Positions 35,169 through 44,469 of a DNA stretch of 64,000 nucleotides are shown here, in pieces (the first letter of the stretch is position 1; every line of letters begins with the position of its first letter). The notes beneath the pieces were generated by a model. It was not told where the DNA came from, ran no database searches, and saw only the letters and a list, made by a program, of their open reading frames with translations. A program made the position numbers and the translations under genes. The stretch is from Achromobacter agilis. Lineage in GTDB: Bacteria > Pseudomonadota > Gammaproteobacteria > Burkholderiales > Burkholderiaceae_B. The DNA lies in contig NZ_UFQB01000001.1 of NCBI RefSeq assembly GCF_900496965.1, forward strand, positions 186,001 to 250,000, written 5' to 3'.

Positions 35169-35831
35169 ATGTCTTTCAGTTCCGACGCCTGGGCGCGCAA
35201 CGCCGCGCTCTACGAAAAAACGCGCGCCATGCCGTTCAACCAGGAGCTGGCCAGCGGCCAGCTCGACGAAAACGCGTTCCGCCACTACATGATCCAGGAC
35301 GCGCACTACCTGGTCGCGTTCGGACGCGCCCTGGCCATCGCGGCGGCCAAGGCCGACCACGCCGACGGCGTGGTGCAGTTCGCGGACGCCGCCAAGGGCG
35401 CCGTCATCGTCGAGCGCAGCCTGCACGCCGGTTTCATGAAGCAGTTCGGCATCGACGACGCCACCTTCGAGGCCACGCCGCTGTCGCCCGCCAGCCATCA
35501 CTACACCAGTTTCCTGATCGCCACCGCCTGGAGCGCCCCCTACCCGGTGGCGCTGGCGGCCTTGCTGCCGTGCTTCTGGATCTACGCCGAGATCGGCCGC
35601 GACATCCAGGCGCGCGCCGCGCAGCCCAATCCCTACGCCGCCTGGATCGACGCTTACGCGGGCGAGGAATTCCACGCGCTGGTGCGGGCCGTCATCGCCA
35701 CGGTGGACCGCGCGGCCGAAGCCGCCTCGGCGCAAACGCGCGAGGCGATGCACCAGGCCTACACGCACGCGGCACAGCTGGAGTGGATGTTCTGGGATTC
35801 GGCGTACCGCCAGGCCAGCTGGCCGGTCTGA
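35169..35831 (+). CDS. tenA: TenA-family thiaminase II / aminopyrimidine salvage enzyme
   Basis: A 220-residue all-helical protein. Catalytic C135 lies in LLPCFWIYAEIG, with D44 and a Y/E pair near residues 163-167 (YAGEEFHALV) completing the active site. TenA hydrolyses aminomethylpyrimidine derivatives for thiamin salvage. I start at the ATG at 35169, 6-8 bases after GAGGA. No other thiamin genes are adjacent, so it probably works as a stand-alone salvage gene. Confidence 0.9.
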   Translation: MSFSSDAWARNAALYEKTRAMPFNQELASGQLDENAFRHYMIQDAHYLVAFGRALAIAAAKADHADGVVQFADAAKGAVIVERSLHAGFMKQFGIDDATFEATPLSPASHHYTSFLIATAWSAPYPVALAALLPCFWIYAEIGRDIQARAAQPNPYAAWIDAYAGEEFHALVRAVIATVDRAAEAASAQTREAMHQAYTHAAQLEWMFWDSAYRQASWPV

Positions 35832-35876
35832 CCCCGGACGCGGCGAGGCATGCCGCCCTGTGCCAAAATCGCGGCC

Positions 35877-36638
35877 ATGCCGATCGACAACCGCTTGCTC
35901 CCCAACACCCTGGCCGCCCAGACGGCGCAACTTCCCGCTGCCTGGCAGGCGGCGCTCCGCGCTGGTCCCGTGGCCGACGCGCTGGCGGCGGTGACCGCCC
36001 ACGTCGAAAAACGCCTGGGCGAAGGCGCGGTCGTCTACCCCGCCACGCCCTTCCGGGCGCTGCACGGCCTGGCGCCGTCGGACGTGCGGGTCGTGATCCT
36101 GGGACAGGATCCCTACCATGGCCCGGGCCAGGCCCAGGGCCTGGCCTTCTCGGTGCCGGACGACTGCAAGCGGCCGCCCAGCCTGCGCAACATTTTCAAT
36201 GAGATCGCCCAGGAGTACCCGGGCACGCCCGTCCCCGCCGGCAACGACCTGAGCCCGTGGGCCAGCCAGGGTGTGCTGCTGCTGAACACCGCGTTGACGG
36301 TGGAAGACGGCCAACCCGCGTCCCACGCAAAACGGGGCTGGGAAACGGTGACCGACGCGCTGATAGCGCTGGTCGCCCGCGACCCCTCGCCCAAGGTCTT
36401 CATGCTCTGGGGCGCGCATGCCCAGGCCAAGCGTTTGTTGCTGCCTGACAACAGCGGCCACCTGGTCCTGATGTCCAACCATCCGTCCCCGCTTTCCGCG
36501 AGAAGGCCGCCCGTGCCGTTCCTGGGCTGCGGTCATTTCCGGTCGACGAATGAATGGCTGGCCAACCAAGGGAAAAACCCTATTGATTGGGGACTGGACA
36601 AAAAAACAATTCCCATGCAAGGCGAATTCAGGTTATGA
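35877..36638 (+). CDS. ung: Uracil-DNA glycosylase
   Basis: A 253-residue family-1 UDG that excises uracil from DNA. The water-activating motif GQDPYH is at 76-81 (D78), the uracil pocket motif LLLNTALTVE is at about 134-143, and HPSPLSARR, the Leu-loop, is at 202-210. The ATG at 35877 starts the protein; nine upstream in-frame residues are unlikely. The gene ends in a locally AT-rich tail that merges into the rhlE promoter region. Confidence 0.95.
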   Translation: MPIDNRLLPNTLAAQTAQLPAAWQAALRAGPVADALAAVTAHVEKRLGEGAVVYPATPFRALHGLAPSDVRVVILGQDPYHGPGQAQGLAFSVPDDCKRPPSLRNIFNEIAQEYPGTPVPAGNDLSPWASQGVLLLNTALTVEDGQPASHAKRGWETVTDALIALVARDPSPKVFMLWGAHAQAKRLLLPDNSGHLVLMSNHPSPLSARRPPVPFLGCGHFRSTNEWLANQGKNPIDWGLDKKTIPMQGEFRL

Positions 36639-36913
36639 TCGCCGCACTGCACAAAACGAGTTCGGCATTTACCGCCTTGATTTAGCGGAAGTTTTCGCAG
36701 TCCGCCGGGTAACACATACCGGCCCCTGCCGAACCATCATCGATTCCTGACCCCTTTCCTTTCGCCCTGCGTTCCAATCTCCACCAGAGAACGCGCCACG
36801 CGCATGGTTGATCCGGTCGGCACGATGCTCCATCAACCGTCGCCTGGATCCGGCCGCCTAATCCCCTGGCCCGACCAAGCACTGCGTCGCATTGATTGCG
36901 GCAAGGGAAAGTA

Positions 36914-38692
36914 ATGTCTTTCGAAAACCTGGGCCTGGCGCCCGCTCTGTTGTCGGCCGTTCAAGACGCCGGCTTCACCACCCCCACCGCTGTCCAGGCC
37001 GCCGCGATCCCGCAGGCCCTGGCCGGTCACGACCTGATGGTGTCCTCGCAGACGGGCAGCGGCAAGACCGCCGCCTTCATGCTGCCGGCGCTGCACCGCA
37101 TTGCCCAGCAACCCGCCAACAAGGGCGTCGGCGTGCAAGTGCTGGTGCTGACCCCGACCCGCGAACTGGCCCTGCAAGTCACCGACGCCACCGCGACCTA
37201 CGGCCGCAAGCTGGCCGACCTGCGCACCGCCACCGTGGTGGGCGGCATGCCCTACGGCGCGCAGCTCAAGGCGCTGTCGCGCCGCGTGGACGTGCTGGTC
37301 GCCACCCCCGGCCGCCTGATCGACCACCTGCAATCCGGCCGCGTCAAGCTGAACACCGTGCACACCCTGGTGCTGGACGAAGCCGACCGCATGCTCGACA
37401 TGGGCTTCATTGAAGACATCGAGACCATCGTCGAGCGCCTGCCGGAAGGCCGTCAGACGCTGCTGTTCTCGGCCACGCTGGACGGCACCGTCGCCAAGCT
37501 GGCCGCGCGCATGATGCGCGATCCGCAACGCATCGAAATCGCCGGCGCCAAGGAAAAGCACACCAACATCACGCAAAGCCTGCTGTACGCGGACGACGCC
37601 AGCCACAAGATGCAGCTGCTGGACCACGTGCTGCGCGACGCCTCGCTGGACCAGGCCATCGTCTTCACGTCGACCAAGCGCGGCGCCGACGATCTGGCCG
37701 ACCGCCTGGCCGACCAAGGCTTCGCTGCTGCCGCCCTGCACGGCGACATGAACCAGCGCCAGCGCACCCGCACCCTGTCGCAACTGCAACGCGGCCAGCT
37801 GCGCATCCTGGTCGCCACCGACGTGGCCGCCCGCGGCATCGACGTGCAAGGCATCAGCCACGCCGTCAACTTCGACCTGCCGATGCAGGCCGAAGACTAC
37901 GTGCACCGCATCGGCCGCACCGGCCGCGCCGGCCGCAACGGCCTGGCTTTCACGCTGGCCACGCATTCCGAGCGCCACAAGGTCCGCCGCATCGAGCACT
38001 ACATCGGCCAATCGATCACGCCTGAAGTGATCGCCGGCCTGGAACCCAAGCGCACCCCGCGTCCGTCGACCGGCGGCGCCCCGCGTGGTGGCAAGCCGTT
38101 CGGCAAGCGCCCCGGCGGCGGCTACCAGGGCAACCGCGAAGGCCGTTCCTTCGGCGGCCCGCGTGGCGAGTTCAAGCCGCGTGAAGGCGGCTACCAGGGC
38201 AACCGCGAGGGCGCCCCGCGTGAAGGCGGCTACCAAGGCAACCGCCCGTTCGGCGACCGTCCGGCCCGCAGCTTCAGCGATCGCCCCAGCTTCGGCGACC
38301 GCCCCCAGCGTGACGGCGGCTACCAGGGCAACCGCCCCTTCGGCGACCGTCCGCAACGCGAAGGCGGCTTCCGCGGCGGCGACCGTGATTCGCGTCCCGG
38401 CTTCGGCGACCGTCCCAGCTATGGCGACCGCCCCCAGCGCGACGCCCGTCCGTTCAGCGAGCGCGGCCCCCGTGAAGGCGGTTTCCGCGGCGGCGACCGT
38501 GACGCCCGTCCCAGCTACAACGATCGCGCCAGCTTCGGCGACCGCCCCAGCTTCGGCGACCGTCCGCAACGTGAAGGCGGCTTCCGCAGCGGCGACCGCG
38601 CCGAAGGCGGTTTCCGTGGCAAGCCCACGTTCGACAAGCGCCCCGGCGGCCCCGCCAAGCGCTTCGCGAAGCCGGCCGACCGCCGCGGCTGA
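36914..38692 (+). CDS. rhlE: DEAD-box RNA helicase, RhlE-like
   Basis: A 592-residue helicase. The core spans about 1-380: Q motif (PTAVQ, Q28), motif I SQTGSGKT (45-52), PTRELA, DEAD (155-158), SAT, and HRIGRTGRAGR. Residues ~385-592 are a long low-complexity tail of repeated GGYQGNR, FGDRPQR and GGFRGGDRD units, arginine- and glycine-rich like RGG RNA-binding tails. The ATG at 36914 follows AAGGGA. A 275-bp untranslated leader precedes it, as is common for cold-induced RNA helicases. A strong terminator follows. Confidence 0.93.
   Translation: MSFENLGLAPALLSAVQDAGFTTPTAVQAAAIPQALAGHDLMVSSQTGSGKTAAFMLPALHRIAQQPANKGVGVQVLVLTPTRELALQVTDATATYGRKLADLRTATVVGGMPYGAQLKALSRRVDVLVATPGRLIDHLQSGRVKLNTVHTLVLDEADRMLDMGFIEDIETIVERLPEGRQTLLFSATLDGTVAKLAARMMRDPQRIEIAGAKEKHTNITQSLLYADDASHKMQLLDHVLRDASLDQAIVFTSTKRGADDLADRLADQGFAAAALHGDMNQRQRTRTLSQLQRGQLRILVATDVAARGIDVQGISHAVNFDLPMQAEDYVHRIGRTGRAGRNGLAFTLATHSERHKVRRIEHYIGQSITPEVIAGLEPKRTPRPSTGGAPRGGKPFGKRPGGGYQGNREGRSFGGPRGEFKPREGGYQGNREGAPREGGYQGNRPFGDRPARSFSDRPSFGDRPQRDGGYQGNRPFGDRPQREGGFRGGDRDSRPGFGDRPSYGDRPQRDARPFSERGPREGGFRGGDRDARPSYNDRASFGDRPSFGDRPQREGGFRSGDRAEGGFRGKPTFDKRPGGPAKRFAKPADRRG
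38085..38650 (+). repeat. In-frame tandem coding repeats in the rhlE tail
   Basis: Short imperfect direct repeats (ggcggctaccagggcaaccg, ttcggcgaccgtccg, ggcggcgaccgtga) recur many times and encode the RGG-like tail. Their number could vary by slippage in steps that keep the frame. Confidence 0.75.
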
Positions 38693-38714
38693 TTTCCCCG
38701 CTTGAGCTGAATGC

Positions 38715-38748
38715 AAACCCCGCGCCTGTCGCGGGGTTTGTTTTTTTT
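38715..38748 (+). terminator. Intrinsic terminator of rhlE
   Basis: aaaccccgcg (38715-38724), loop cctgt, and cgcggggttt (38730-38739) form a 10-bp stem followed by g and eight T. Confidence 0.93.
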
Positions 38749-38820
38749 GCCCGCCGAGCCGCGGCGCGCGGCGCCCCGTTTTTTTGGGAAAATGTCTTCT
38801 TGCCCACGCCTCATCCGACC

Positions 38821-40008
38821 ATGCAACGCCCCGCACCCGCCAACCTTCCCGCCCTGCCCCCCGCCGCCCTCGAACACAGCGAAGCCGCGGCCGCCCACCT
38901 GCGCAAGGCCATCGAAGCCAACGGCGGGTGGCTGCCGTTCGACGGCTGGATGGCGCAGGCGCTGTACGCGCCCGGCCTGGGCTATTACGCGGCGGGCAAC
39001 GTCAAGTTGGCCGAAACGGACGGCGACGCGCGCGCGCCGGCCGGCGACTTCACCACCGCCCCGCAGCTAACGCCGCTGTTCGCCCGCACGCTGGCCCGTC
39101 AAGCCGCGCAAGTACTGCGCCAGACGCAGACGGACGCCGTGCTGGAATTCGGCGCCGGCACCGGCGCGCTCGCCGAAGGCGTGCTGGGCGAACTGGACGC
39201 GATGGGGCTGCAGCAGACCCGCTACCTGATCCTGGAAGTGTCCGCCGACCTGCGCGCGCGCCAGGCCGAAAGGCTGGCGGTCTTCGGCGATCGCGTGCAA
39301 TGGCTGGATGCGCTGCCCGACGCCTTCTCCGGCTGCGTCCTGGCCAACGAAGTCCTGGACGCGATGCCGGTCTCGATGTTCCGCTGGCGTGAAGACGGCA
39401 CGGTGCTGGAACGCGGCGTGGCGCTCGACGCCGCGCAAGACTTCGTCTGGGAAGACCGGCCGGCACAGCCGGCGCTGGCAGCCGCCGTGGCGGACCGCAT
39501 GCCGGCGCTGCCCGGCTACGTTTCCGAAATCAATCCGCAGGGCGAGGCCTGGATCGCCGCGATGGGCCGCTGGCTCGAACGCGGCGCGGCGCTGCTGGTG
39601 GACTACGGCTTTCCCCGCAGCGAGTACTACCATCCCCAACGCGCGGGCGGCACGCTCATGTGCCACCTTCGCCATCACGCGCACGGTGATCCGTTCACCG
39701 CGCCGGGCCTGCAGGACATCACCGCGCACGTCGATTTCACCGCGATGGCGGATGCCGCGCAGGCGGCCGGCCTGCAGGTTCTGGGCTACACCTCGCAGGC
39801 CCGCTTCCTGATGAATGCCGGGCTGATGGAGCTGCTGGCGCAGCTGAATCCGGCCGATGTGCAGAACTACGCGAAGACCGTCGCGCCCGTGCAGAAACTG
39901 CTGTCCGAGGCGGAAATGGGCGAGCTGTTCAAGGTGCTGGCGATCGGCCGCGGCATTACCGAGCCGCTGGCCGGTTTCTCGCGCGGCGACCGGCTGGGCA
40001 AGCTATAG
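38821..40008 (+). CDS. SAM-dependent methyltransferase, MidA/NDUFAF7 family
   Basis: A 395-residue class I methyltransferase of the COG1565 group. SAM-binding motif I is [16 protein letters not shown], followed by [14 protein letters not shown]. Family motifs [20 protein letters not shown] near residues 67-86 and [16 protein letters not shown] are present. The human homologue NDUFAF7 methylates an arginine of a complex I subunit; the bacterial substrate is not certain. The ATG at 38821 is preferred over a TTG at 38800. It overlaps the 3' end of the convergent cca by six bases. Confidence 0.88.
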   Translation: MQRPAPANLPALPPAALEHSEAAAAHLRKAIEANGGWLPFDGWMAQALYAPGLGYYAAGNVKLAETDGDARAPAGDFTTAPQLTPLFARTLARQAAQVLRQTQTDAVLEFGAGTGALAEGVLGELDAMGLQQTRYLILEVSADLRARQAERLAVFGDRVQWLDALPDAFSGCVLANEVLDAMPVSMFRWREDGTVLERGVALDAAQDFVWEDRPAQPALAAAVADRMPALPGYVSEINPQGEAWIAAMGRWLERGAALLVDYGFPRSEYYHPQRAGGTLMCHLRHHAHGDPFTAPGLQDITAHVDFTAMADAAQAAGLQVLGYTSQARFLMNAGLMELLAQLNPADVQNYAKTVAPVQKLLSEAEMGELFKVLAIGRGITEPLAGFSRGDRLGKL

Positions 40009-41121
40009 CGGCGCGGCCCCGGCATCCGCCCGCAAGCGCTCCAACCGGGCTTCCCGCAAGCGCTCCTTGATGCGCGCCGGATCCCCGGCGCAAGCTTTCG
40101 CGATCGCCCCGGCATCTACCCCGCGCACTGCCGCCACGCGTTCGCACCACCCCAGGCGGTCCACCGGACTCAGCACTGCCGCGGCCTCCAGCAGATCGGC
40201 AAAGCGTTCCGGCTTGCGCAAGGCGTCGGCGCGTTCCATCAGGGCCAGCTGCGCGCCGACGGCGTCGGCATCCTGCTGCGAACGGCCCAGGCCGGCCAGC
40301 ACATCGGGCAGCAGGCGCGCGTAATCGTTGCATTCCGTGGGCACGCGCAACCGGCGGCCCAGCGCCTCGCGTTCGGGCGTCAGGCGGCACAGCAAGGCGT
40401 AGCGGCCCGGCAAGGACAAGCCCAGGCTGGCGGCGCGATCCACGTCCGCGCTCACCTCGTCCACACCCTGCAGCTCCGGCATCACCCGGGCCAGCGCGCC
40501 GCAAGCCTGCAAGACGCCCAGCATGCGCGACGGCATGGCCGCCATCAGGCCGCGCGACAATTCCTTCCAGACCCGCTCGGCCACCAGCGCGTCGGCCTCG
40601 CCGGCCTCGACCATGCGCCGGCACAATTCCAGCGTCGCGGGCGCGATGGTGAAATCGCCGAAGCGCGCCGCAAAACGGCCCAGCCGCAGGATGCGTACGG
40701 GATCTTCCTCGAAAGCCTCGCCCACATGGCGCAAGACCCGGGCCCGCACGTCGGCCTCGCCGCCCAGCGGATCGACCAGCCCGCCCTCCGGCGTGCGGGC
40801 AATGGCGTTGACCGTCAGGTCGCGGCGGCGCAGGTCTTCCTCGAGCGTGACGTCGGCCCCGGTGTAGAACGTAAAGCCCTTGTAGCCGCGCCCGGACTTG
40901 CGCTCGGTGCGCGCCAGCGCGTATTCCTCTTTGCTGCGGGGATGCAGGAAGACGGGGAAATCGCCGCCCACCGGGATGAAACCGCGGCGCGCCATCTCTT
41001 CCGGCGTGGCGCCCACCACGACCCAGTCGTGGTCGCCGGGCGGCAGGCCGAGCAGCGCGTCGCGCACTGCTCCGCCCACGATATAGACCTGCAAACCCTC
41101 CGTGGCCGGATCCCGGCTCAT
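40003..41121 (-). CDS. cca: CCA-adding tRNA nucleotidyltransferase
   Basis: A 372-residue class II nucleotidyltransferase that builds or repairs the tRNA 3' CCA end. The catalytic carboxylates D30 and D32 are in [22 protein letters not shown], followed by [11 protein letters not shown] and [18 protein letters not shown]. It is shorter than E. coli Cca (412), and I do not see the C-terminal HD phosphohydrolase motif. Its ATG overlaps the stop of slt by four bases, so it is translated with slt. Confidence 0.93.
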   Translation of the reverse strand: MSRDPATEGLQVYIVGGAVRDALLGLPPGDHDWVVVGATPEEMARRGFIPVGGDFPVFLHPRSKEEYALARTERKSGRGYKGFTFYTGADVTLEEDLRRRDLTVNAIARTPEGGLVDPLGGEADVRARVLRHVGEAFEEDPVRILRLGRFAARFGDFTIAPATLELCRRMVEAGEADALVAERVWKELSRGLMAAMPSRMLGVLQACGALARVMPELQGVDEVSADVDRAASLGLSLPGRYALLCRLTPEREALGRRLRVPTECNDYARLLPDVLAGLGRSQQDADAVGAQLALMERADALRKPERFADLLEAAAVLSPVDRLGWCERVAAVRGVDAGAIAKACAGDPARIKERLREARLERLRADAGAAPL

Positions 41122-43247
41122 GGGATCGAGGTGTTTTCGGCGCCCAGCGGCACGACGTTGCCCAGGCGTTCTTTCAGGGACTGGGGCTGGCCGCTGAACA
41201 TGGCAGCGTAATACACCGAGTTGGACATCACGTTCTTCACGTAGGTACGCGTTTCATTGAACGGGATGGTCTCGGCGAAGATCGCGCCTTCCACCGGATG
41301 CGTGAATGTCGAGCGCCAGTTGTGCGGACGGCGTGGACCGGCGTTGTAGCCTGCGCTGGCCAGCATCTGCGAACCGTCCAGGTCGCGCAGCACCATGTTC
41401 AGGTAGTTGGTGCCCAGCTCGGTGTTGGTGTCGAAGTCGTTGACGCTGTCGGGCGTGAAGTCGCTCATGCCGATCTTGCCCGCCACCCACTTGGCGGTGG
41501 CCGGCATCAGCTGCATCAGGCCCGAGGCGCCCACGTGCGAGCGCGCGTTCATGATGAAGCGGGATTCCTGCCGGATCAGGCCGTAGACCCAGGCCGGATC
41601 CAGCGCGATGGCATTGGCCTTGGCGGTGACGCGGCCTTCGAAAGGCGCGATGAAGCGCTGGCTGAAGTCGAATTCCTTTTCGGTGCGGTCGGACGTATTG
41701 ACCACGCGGTCGTAGATATTCTCGGCGCGGGCCAGTTCGGCGGCGGCCAGAAGCTGGCGGTCGCTCATGCCGCGCAGGCTGAAGTTCCATTCCGGCACGG
41801 CTTCGGCGCGCCAGCCCAGGCGAAACAGCTGAACCGCGCGGCGCAGGCCGGGATTGGCCCGGGCTTGCGCGATCTCCTGGTCGCTGATGGGCGCGGGGCG
41901 CGGCGGCACGTTGATGCGCCGGCCCAGTTCCTCGGCGGCCAGCTGGCCGTAGAAATCGAAGCGGTCAGCGATGCTGGCGTAGGCCGCGGCGGCCTGCTCC
42001 GTATTGCCGCGGGCGGCCTGCCCGCGCGCCTTCCAGTACACCCACGACGGATCCGCCTGCTGCTCGGCCGGCATCTGCTCGATGGAGGCGATAACCCATT
42101 TCCAGTCGATCTTGGGCTGGCGCAGGGCGGCGCGCACCTTCCAGGCGGCGTTGTATTCCGTCATGCGGATGTGGCCGGCCTCGTGGTACCAATCGTCCGC
42201 CCGGCTGTCCAGCTTCAGCGCGGCCACCAGCGCATACTGCCCGCGCACCCAGGCCAGGTTCGACTTGGCCATGGACTTGGACCAGTCTCCGGACTTGCCC
42301 CACATGCGGCGCAGATAGGAATCCGCCACGCTGACGTCGGAACGCGCCAGGCGGGCCAGTGCGATGGTCACCAATTCCTTCTCGTTGCGCCCCACGGGCT
42401 GACGGTCCTGGCGCGTCAGCCACTTCATGGGATCCTTCATGAGGAGGTCGTAGGCCTTCAGGTCGCCCGGCTCGAACATGTATTGCGCCAACTTGCGCGC
42501 ATCGGCCGTCTTGTTGGCTTCGATGGCGTCGCGCAGCTGGGGCTCCAGCTGTTCCCACCCGAGGATGCCGTCGGCCACGAGCTGGTCGTACAGCGCCCAG
42601 CAGGCGCCCCCCGGCGCGAACGCCGCCGTGGCCTGCGCGGCGGTGGCGCGCTGCCCGGTCATATGCTTGGCGTCCAGGATGGCGCACTCGATCTGGGCGT
42701 TGCTGTTCTTCACGGGCGCCAGCTTGCGCACGGTTTCGAAATCGCCGCTGCGGGCGGCGGCCAGCAGCCAATCCCCGCGCAGGCGATCGGCCAGGTAGGC
42801 GTCCGGGTTGGTGCTGATGAACTGCTGCAGCGCGGCGGTGGGCCGGCCGGTGGCGGGCGGGGTCCATAGCTGGTAGCGCAGCAGCCAGTATTCGGGGTAC
42901 ATGCCCAGCGGATCCGGCTTGGCCTGCGGCACCAGCGCGCCCAGGATGGACCATTGCTTGCGGCTCATGGCTACGCGCGCCGCGACCACGGCGGCCAGCG
43001 CGGGCGTTTCGGTGGTGGGCGGCAGGCCGGCCAGCACCGCCGGCGGCACCGAGATGACGGGCTGCGCCGCCTGGACGGCGGGCTGCGGCTGGGTATTGAT
43101 GGCTGCGCTGCGCTGTTGCGCGTCCACCGGCGCACAGGCCGCGGTGAAGAGCGCCACCAGCGGCAGCCAGCGGCGCATGCTGGATCCGGCCTCGGCGACG
43201 GCGCGCGCGGTTTTCTGATACCGTCCAGGTTGCAGAGTCTGTGTCAT
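41118..43247 (-). CDS. slt: Soluble lytic murein transglycosylase (Slt70-like)
   Basis: A 709-residue periplasmic enzyme that cleaves peptidoglycan to 1,6-anhydro-muropeptides. A long alpha-helical superhelix precedes a C-terminal SLT domain with the catalytic glutamate in IRQESRF, followed by [17 protein letters not shown] and [13 protein letters not shown]. Two starts are possible: ATG 43247 with GAGGGG upstream, or ATG 43178 ([21 protein letters not shown]), which gives a cleaner signal peptide and possibly a weak lipobox ending TAAC. I report the longer form. It is first of two genes with cca and divergent from the 5-formyl-THF cyclo-ligase gene. Confidence 0.9.
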   Translation of the reverse strand: MTQTLQPGRYQKTARAVAEAGSSMRRWLPLVALFTAACAPVDAQQRSAAINTQPQPAVQAAQPVISVPPAVLAGLPPTTETPALAAVVAARVAMSRKQWSILGALVPQAKPDPLGMYPEYWLLRYQLWTPPATGRPTAALQQFISTNPDAYLADRLRGDWLLAAARSGDFETVRKLAPVKNSNAQIECAILDAKHMTGQRATAAQATAAFAPGGACWALYDQLVADGILGWEQLEPQLRDAIEANKTADARKLAQYMFEPGDLKAYDLLMKDPMKWLTRQDRQPVGRNEKELVTIALARLARSDVSVADSYLRRMWGKSGDWSKSMAKSNLAWVRGQYALVAALKLDSRADDWYHEAGHIRMTEYNAAWKVRAALRQPKIDWKWVIASIEQMPAEQQADPSWVYWKARGQAARGNTEQAAAAYASIADRFDFYGQLAAEELGRRINVPPRPAPISDQEIAQARANPGLRRAVQLFRLGWRAEAVPEWNFSLRGMSDRQLLAAAELARAENIYDRVVNTSDRTEKEFDFSQRFIAPFEGRVTAKANAIALDPAWVYGLIRQESRFIMNARSHVGASGLMQLMPATAKWVAGKIGMSDFTPDSVNDFDTNTELGTNYLNMVLRDLDGSQMLASAGYNAGPRRPHNWRSTFTHPVEGAIFAETIPFNETRTYVKNVMSNSVYYAAMFSGQPQSLKERLGNVVPLGAENTSIP

Positions 43248-43354
43248 GCCCTACCCCTCATATACGGGCTTTGCCGCAAGCCGGCTTGCCGGCCATCCGC
43301 ATGCCGGCGATCCGCACATCCGCCATTTTTGTCCATCCCCATCACAGCCACCGC

Positions 43355-44029
43355 ATGACTACGCAAAATACTCCAGAGGATACCGCAGTCCAGCTACGCA
43401 CGCGATTGCGGAAAATGCGCGCCGAACTGCCTGAAGACCAGCGCAGCCGGGGCGGTCTGCTAATGCGCGCTCGGCTGTTTACCTGGCTGAACGTGGCGCG
43501 CGACGAAGCCGTCCGCGCCGGCCGCCCGGCACCGGCCACCGTGGCCGCTTTCTGGCCCATGGCGGACGAGCCCGACCTGCGGCCCCTGCTGCAGCAATGG
43601 GTCGACGGCGGCGTGGCGGTGGCGCTGCCGGTGGTGCGGGAACGCAACGCGCCGCTGGCCTTCCTGCCCTGGACGCCCGACGCGGCGCTGCGCGCCGGCC
43701 CTTACGGGATCCAGGAACCGGTCCATGGCCCCGAATTGCTCCCCGATGTAGTGCTGGTGCCCACCCTGGGCTATACCGAACAAGGCGACCGCCTGGGTTA
43801 CGGCGGCGGCTACTATGACCGCAGCCTGGCCGCCCTGCGCGACCGCGGCCATCCGTTCATCGCGATCGGCATCGCCTGGAGCTGCGGCGAGCTGGATGCC
43901 GGCTATGAGCCCGCCGCGCACGATTTCCGCCTGGACGCGGTGCTGACCCAGGACGGCTGGGTGCCCCAGGCGCCGCTGGAACAAGGCGGCCCGAGCGGCA
44001 CCTCCCTGCACAGCTACCGCATGAACTGA
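43355..44029 (+). CDS. 5-formyltetrahydrofolate cyclo-ligase
   Basis: A 224-residue enzyme that converts 5-formyl-THF to 5,10-methenyl-THF using ATP. Landmarks are an N-terminal LRTRLRKMRAELPEDQRS, a middle DVVLVPTLGYTEQGDRLGYGGGYYDR (metal/nucleotide site), and IGIAWSCGELD. I start at the ATG at 43355, at the family N-terminus; 38 upstream in-frame residues show no homology. It is immediately upstream of the long regulatory region of the Anbu operon but transcribed in the same direction. Confidence 0.92.
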   Translation: MTTQNTPEDTAVQLRTRLRKMRAELPEDQRSRGGLLMRARLFTWLNVARDEAVRAGRPAPATVAAFWPMADEPDLRPLLQQWVDGGVAVALPVVRERNAPLAFLPWTPDAALRAGPYGIQEPVHGPELLPDVVLVPTLGYTEQGDRLGYGGGYYDRSLAALRDRGHPFIAIGIAWSCGELDAGYEPAAHDFRLDAVLTQDGWVPQAPLEQGGPSGTSLHSYRMN

Positions 44030-44053
44030 CGCACCAGCATCGCCCTGGCAGCT

Positions 44054-44070
44054 TGCACCAAAACGGTGCA
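44054..44070. promoter_or_regulatory. Perfect NtrC-type binding site
   Basis: TGCACC-AAAAC-GGTGCA is an exact match to the NtrC consensus TGCACY-N5-GGTGCA. Thirteen bases (cttgcaccaaaac, 44052-44064) are identical to the second NtrC-like box before gdhA (4281-4293). Confidence 0.75.
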
Positions 44071-44399
44071 AACTGTAACATGCAGGGCTGCTGCCTCGAT
44101 CCGAGGCCCCCGCAACACCCCCAACCGCAGTTCCCCCTTCCGCGGCATCCGCTCGGCAACGCCCGGCCGGTTCCGCACGATCCTCGCGACCCGCCGCGCC
44201 CTGTGCCCGGCCCGCGCCCGGCGCATCGGCGCATGCGCCCGGCTACCCTCTTTCCCACGCCGCCGCCAGGCTTGCCCCCGGCAGCCCGCACATGCGCCTT
44301 CCGCCCGTCTCCGCGCGTCAACCGCCACGGGGATGGCGTTCCAACGCCCTTGGGAGGATATTGTCCCCAAGGCGCCCGCCCCGTCTGCCCCGATAAACC

Positions 44400-44415
44400 T
44401 GGCACGCGGGTTGCT
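44400..44415 (+). promoter_or_regulatory. Sigma-54 promoter of the Anbu operon
   Basis: TGGCACG-cggg-TTGCT is a full match to the sigma-54 consensus TGGCACR-N4-TTGCW, with GG at 44401-44402 and GC at 44413-44414. Transcription would start near 44426, about 44 bases before the ATG, with GGAGGAG as the ribosome-binding site. Confidence 0.82.
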
Positions 44416-44469
44416 TATTTCGCAGGGGCCGTGCGCAAGCCGGCCACAAGCACCAGTACCGGAGGAGCC

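Larger units (their letters stand above)
44030..44469. other. Regulatory region of the Anbu operon (440 bp)
   Basis: A long non-coding stretch between the cyclo-ligase stop and the ATP-grasp start. It begins with a perfect NtrC-type dyad (44054-44070) and ends with a sigma-54-type -24/-12 element (44400-44415). The frame of the ATP-grasp gene is open through it, but the predicted residues are proline/arginine-rich noise without homology. The ~330 bp between the two sites would have to loop for enhancer contact. Confidence 0.7.

Noticed and set aside
36833..38836. 667-codon open frame antisense to rhlE with Ala/Val/Gly-rich repeats
   Set aside because: It is the complement of the repetitive RGG-coding tail and the helicase core; composition is low-complexity with no domain, and rhlE on the other strand is unambiguous.
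44053..44469. Upstream extension of the ATP-grasp frame by 139 codons
   Set aside because: The extension is Pro/Arg-rich without homology and contains the NtrC and sigma-54 sites; GGAGGAG fixes the start at 44470.
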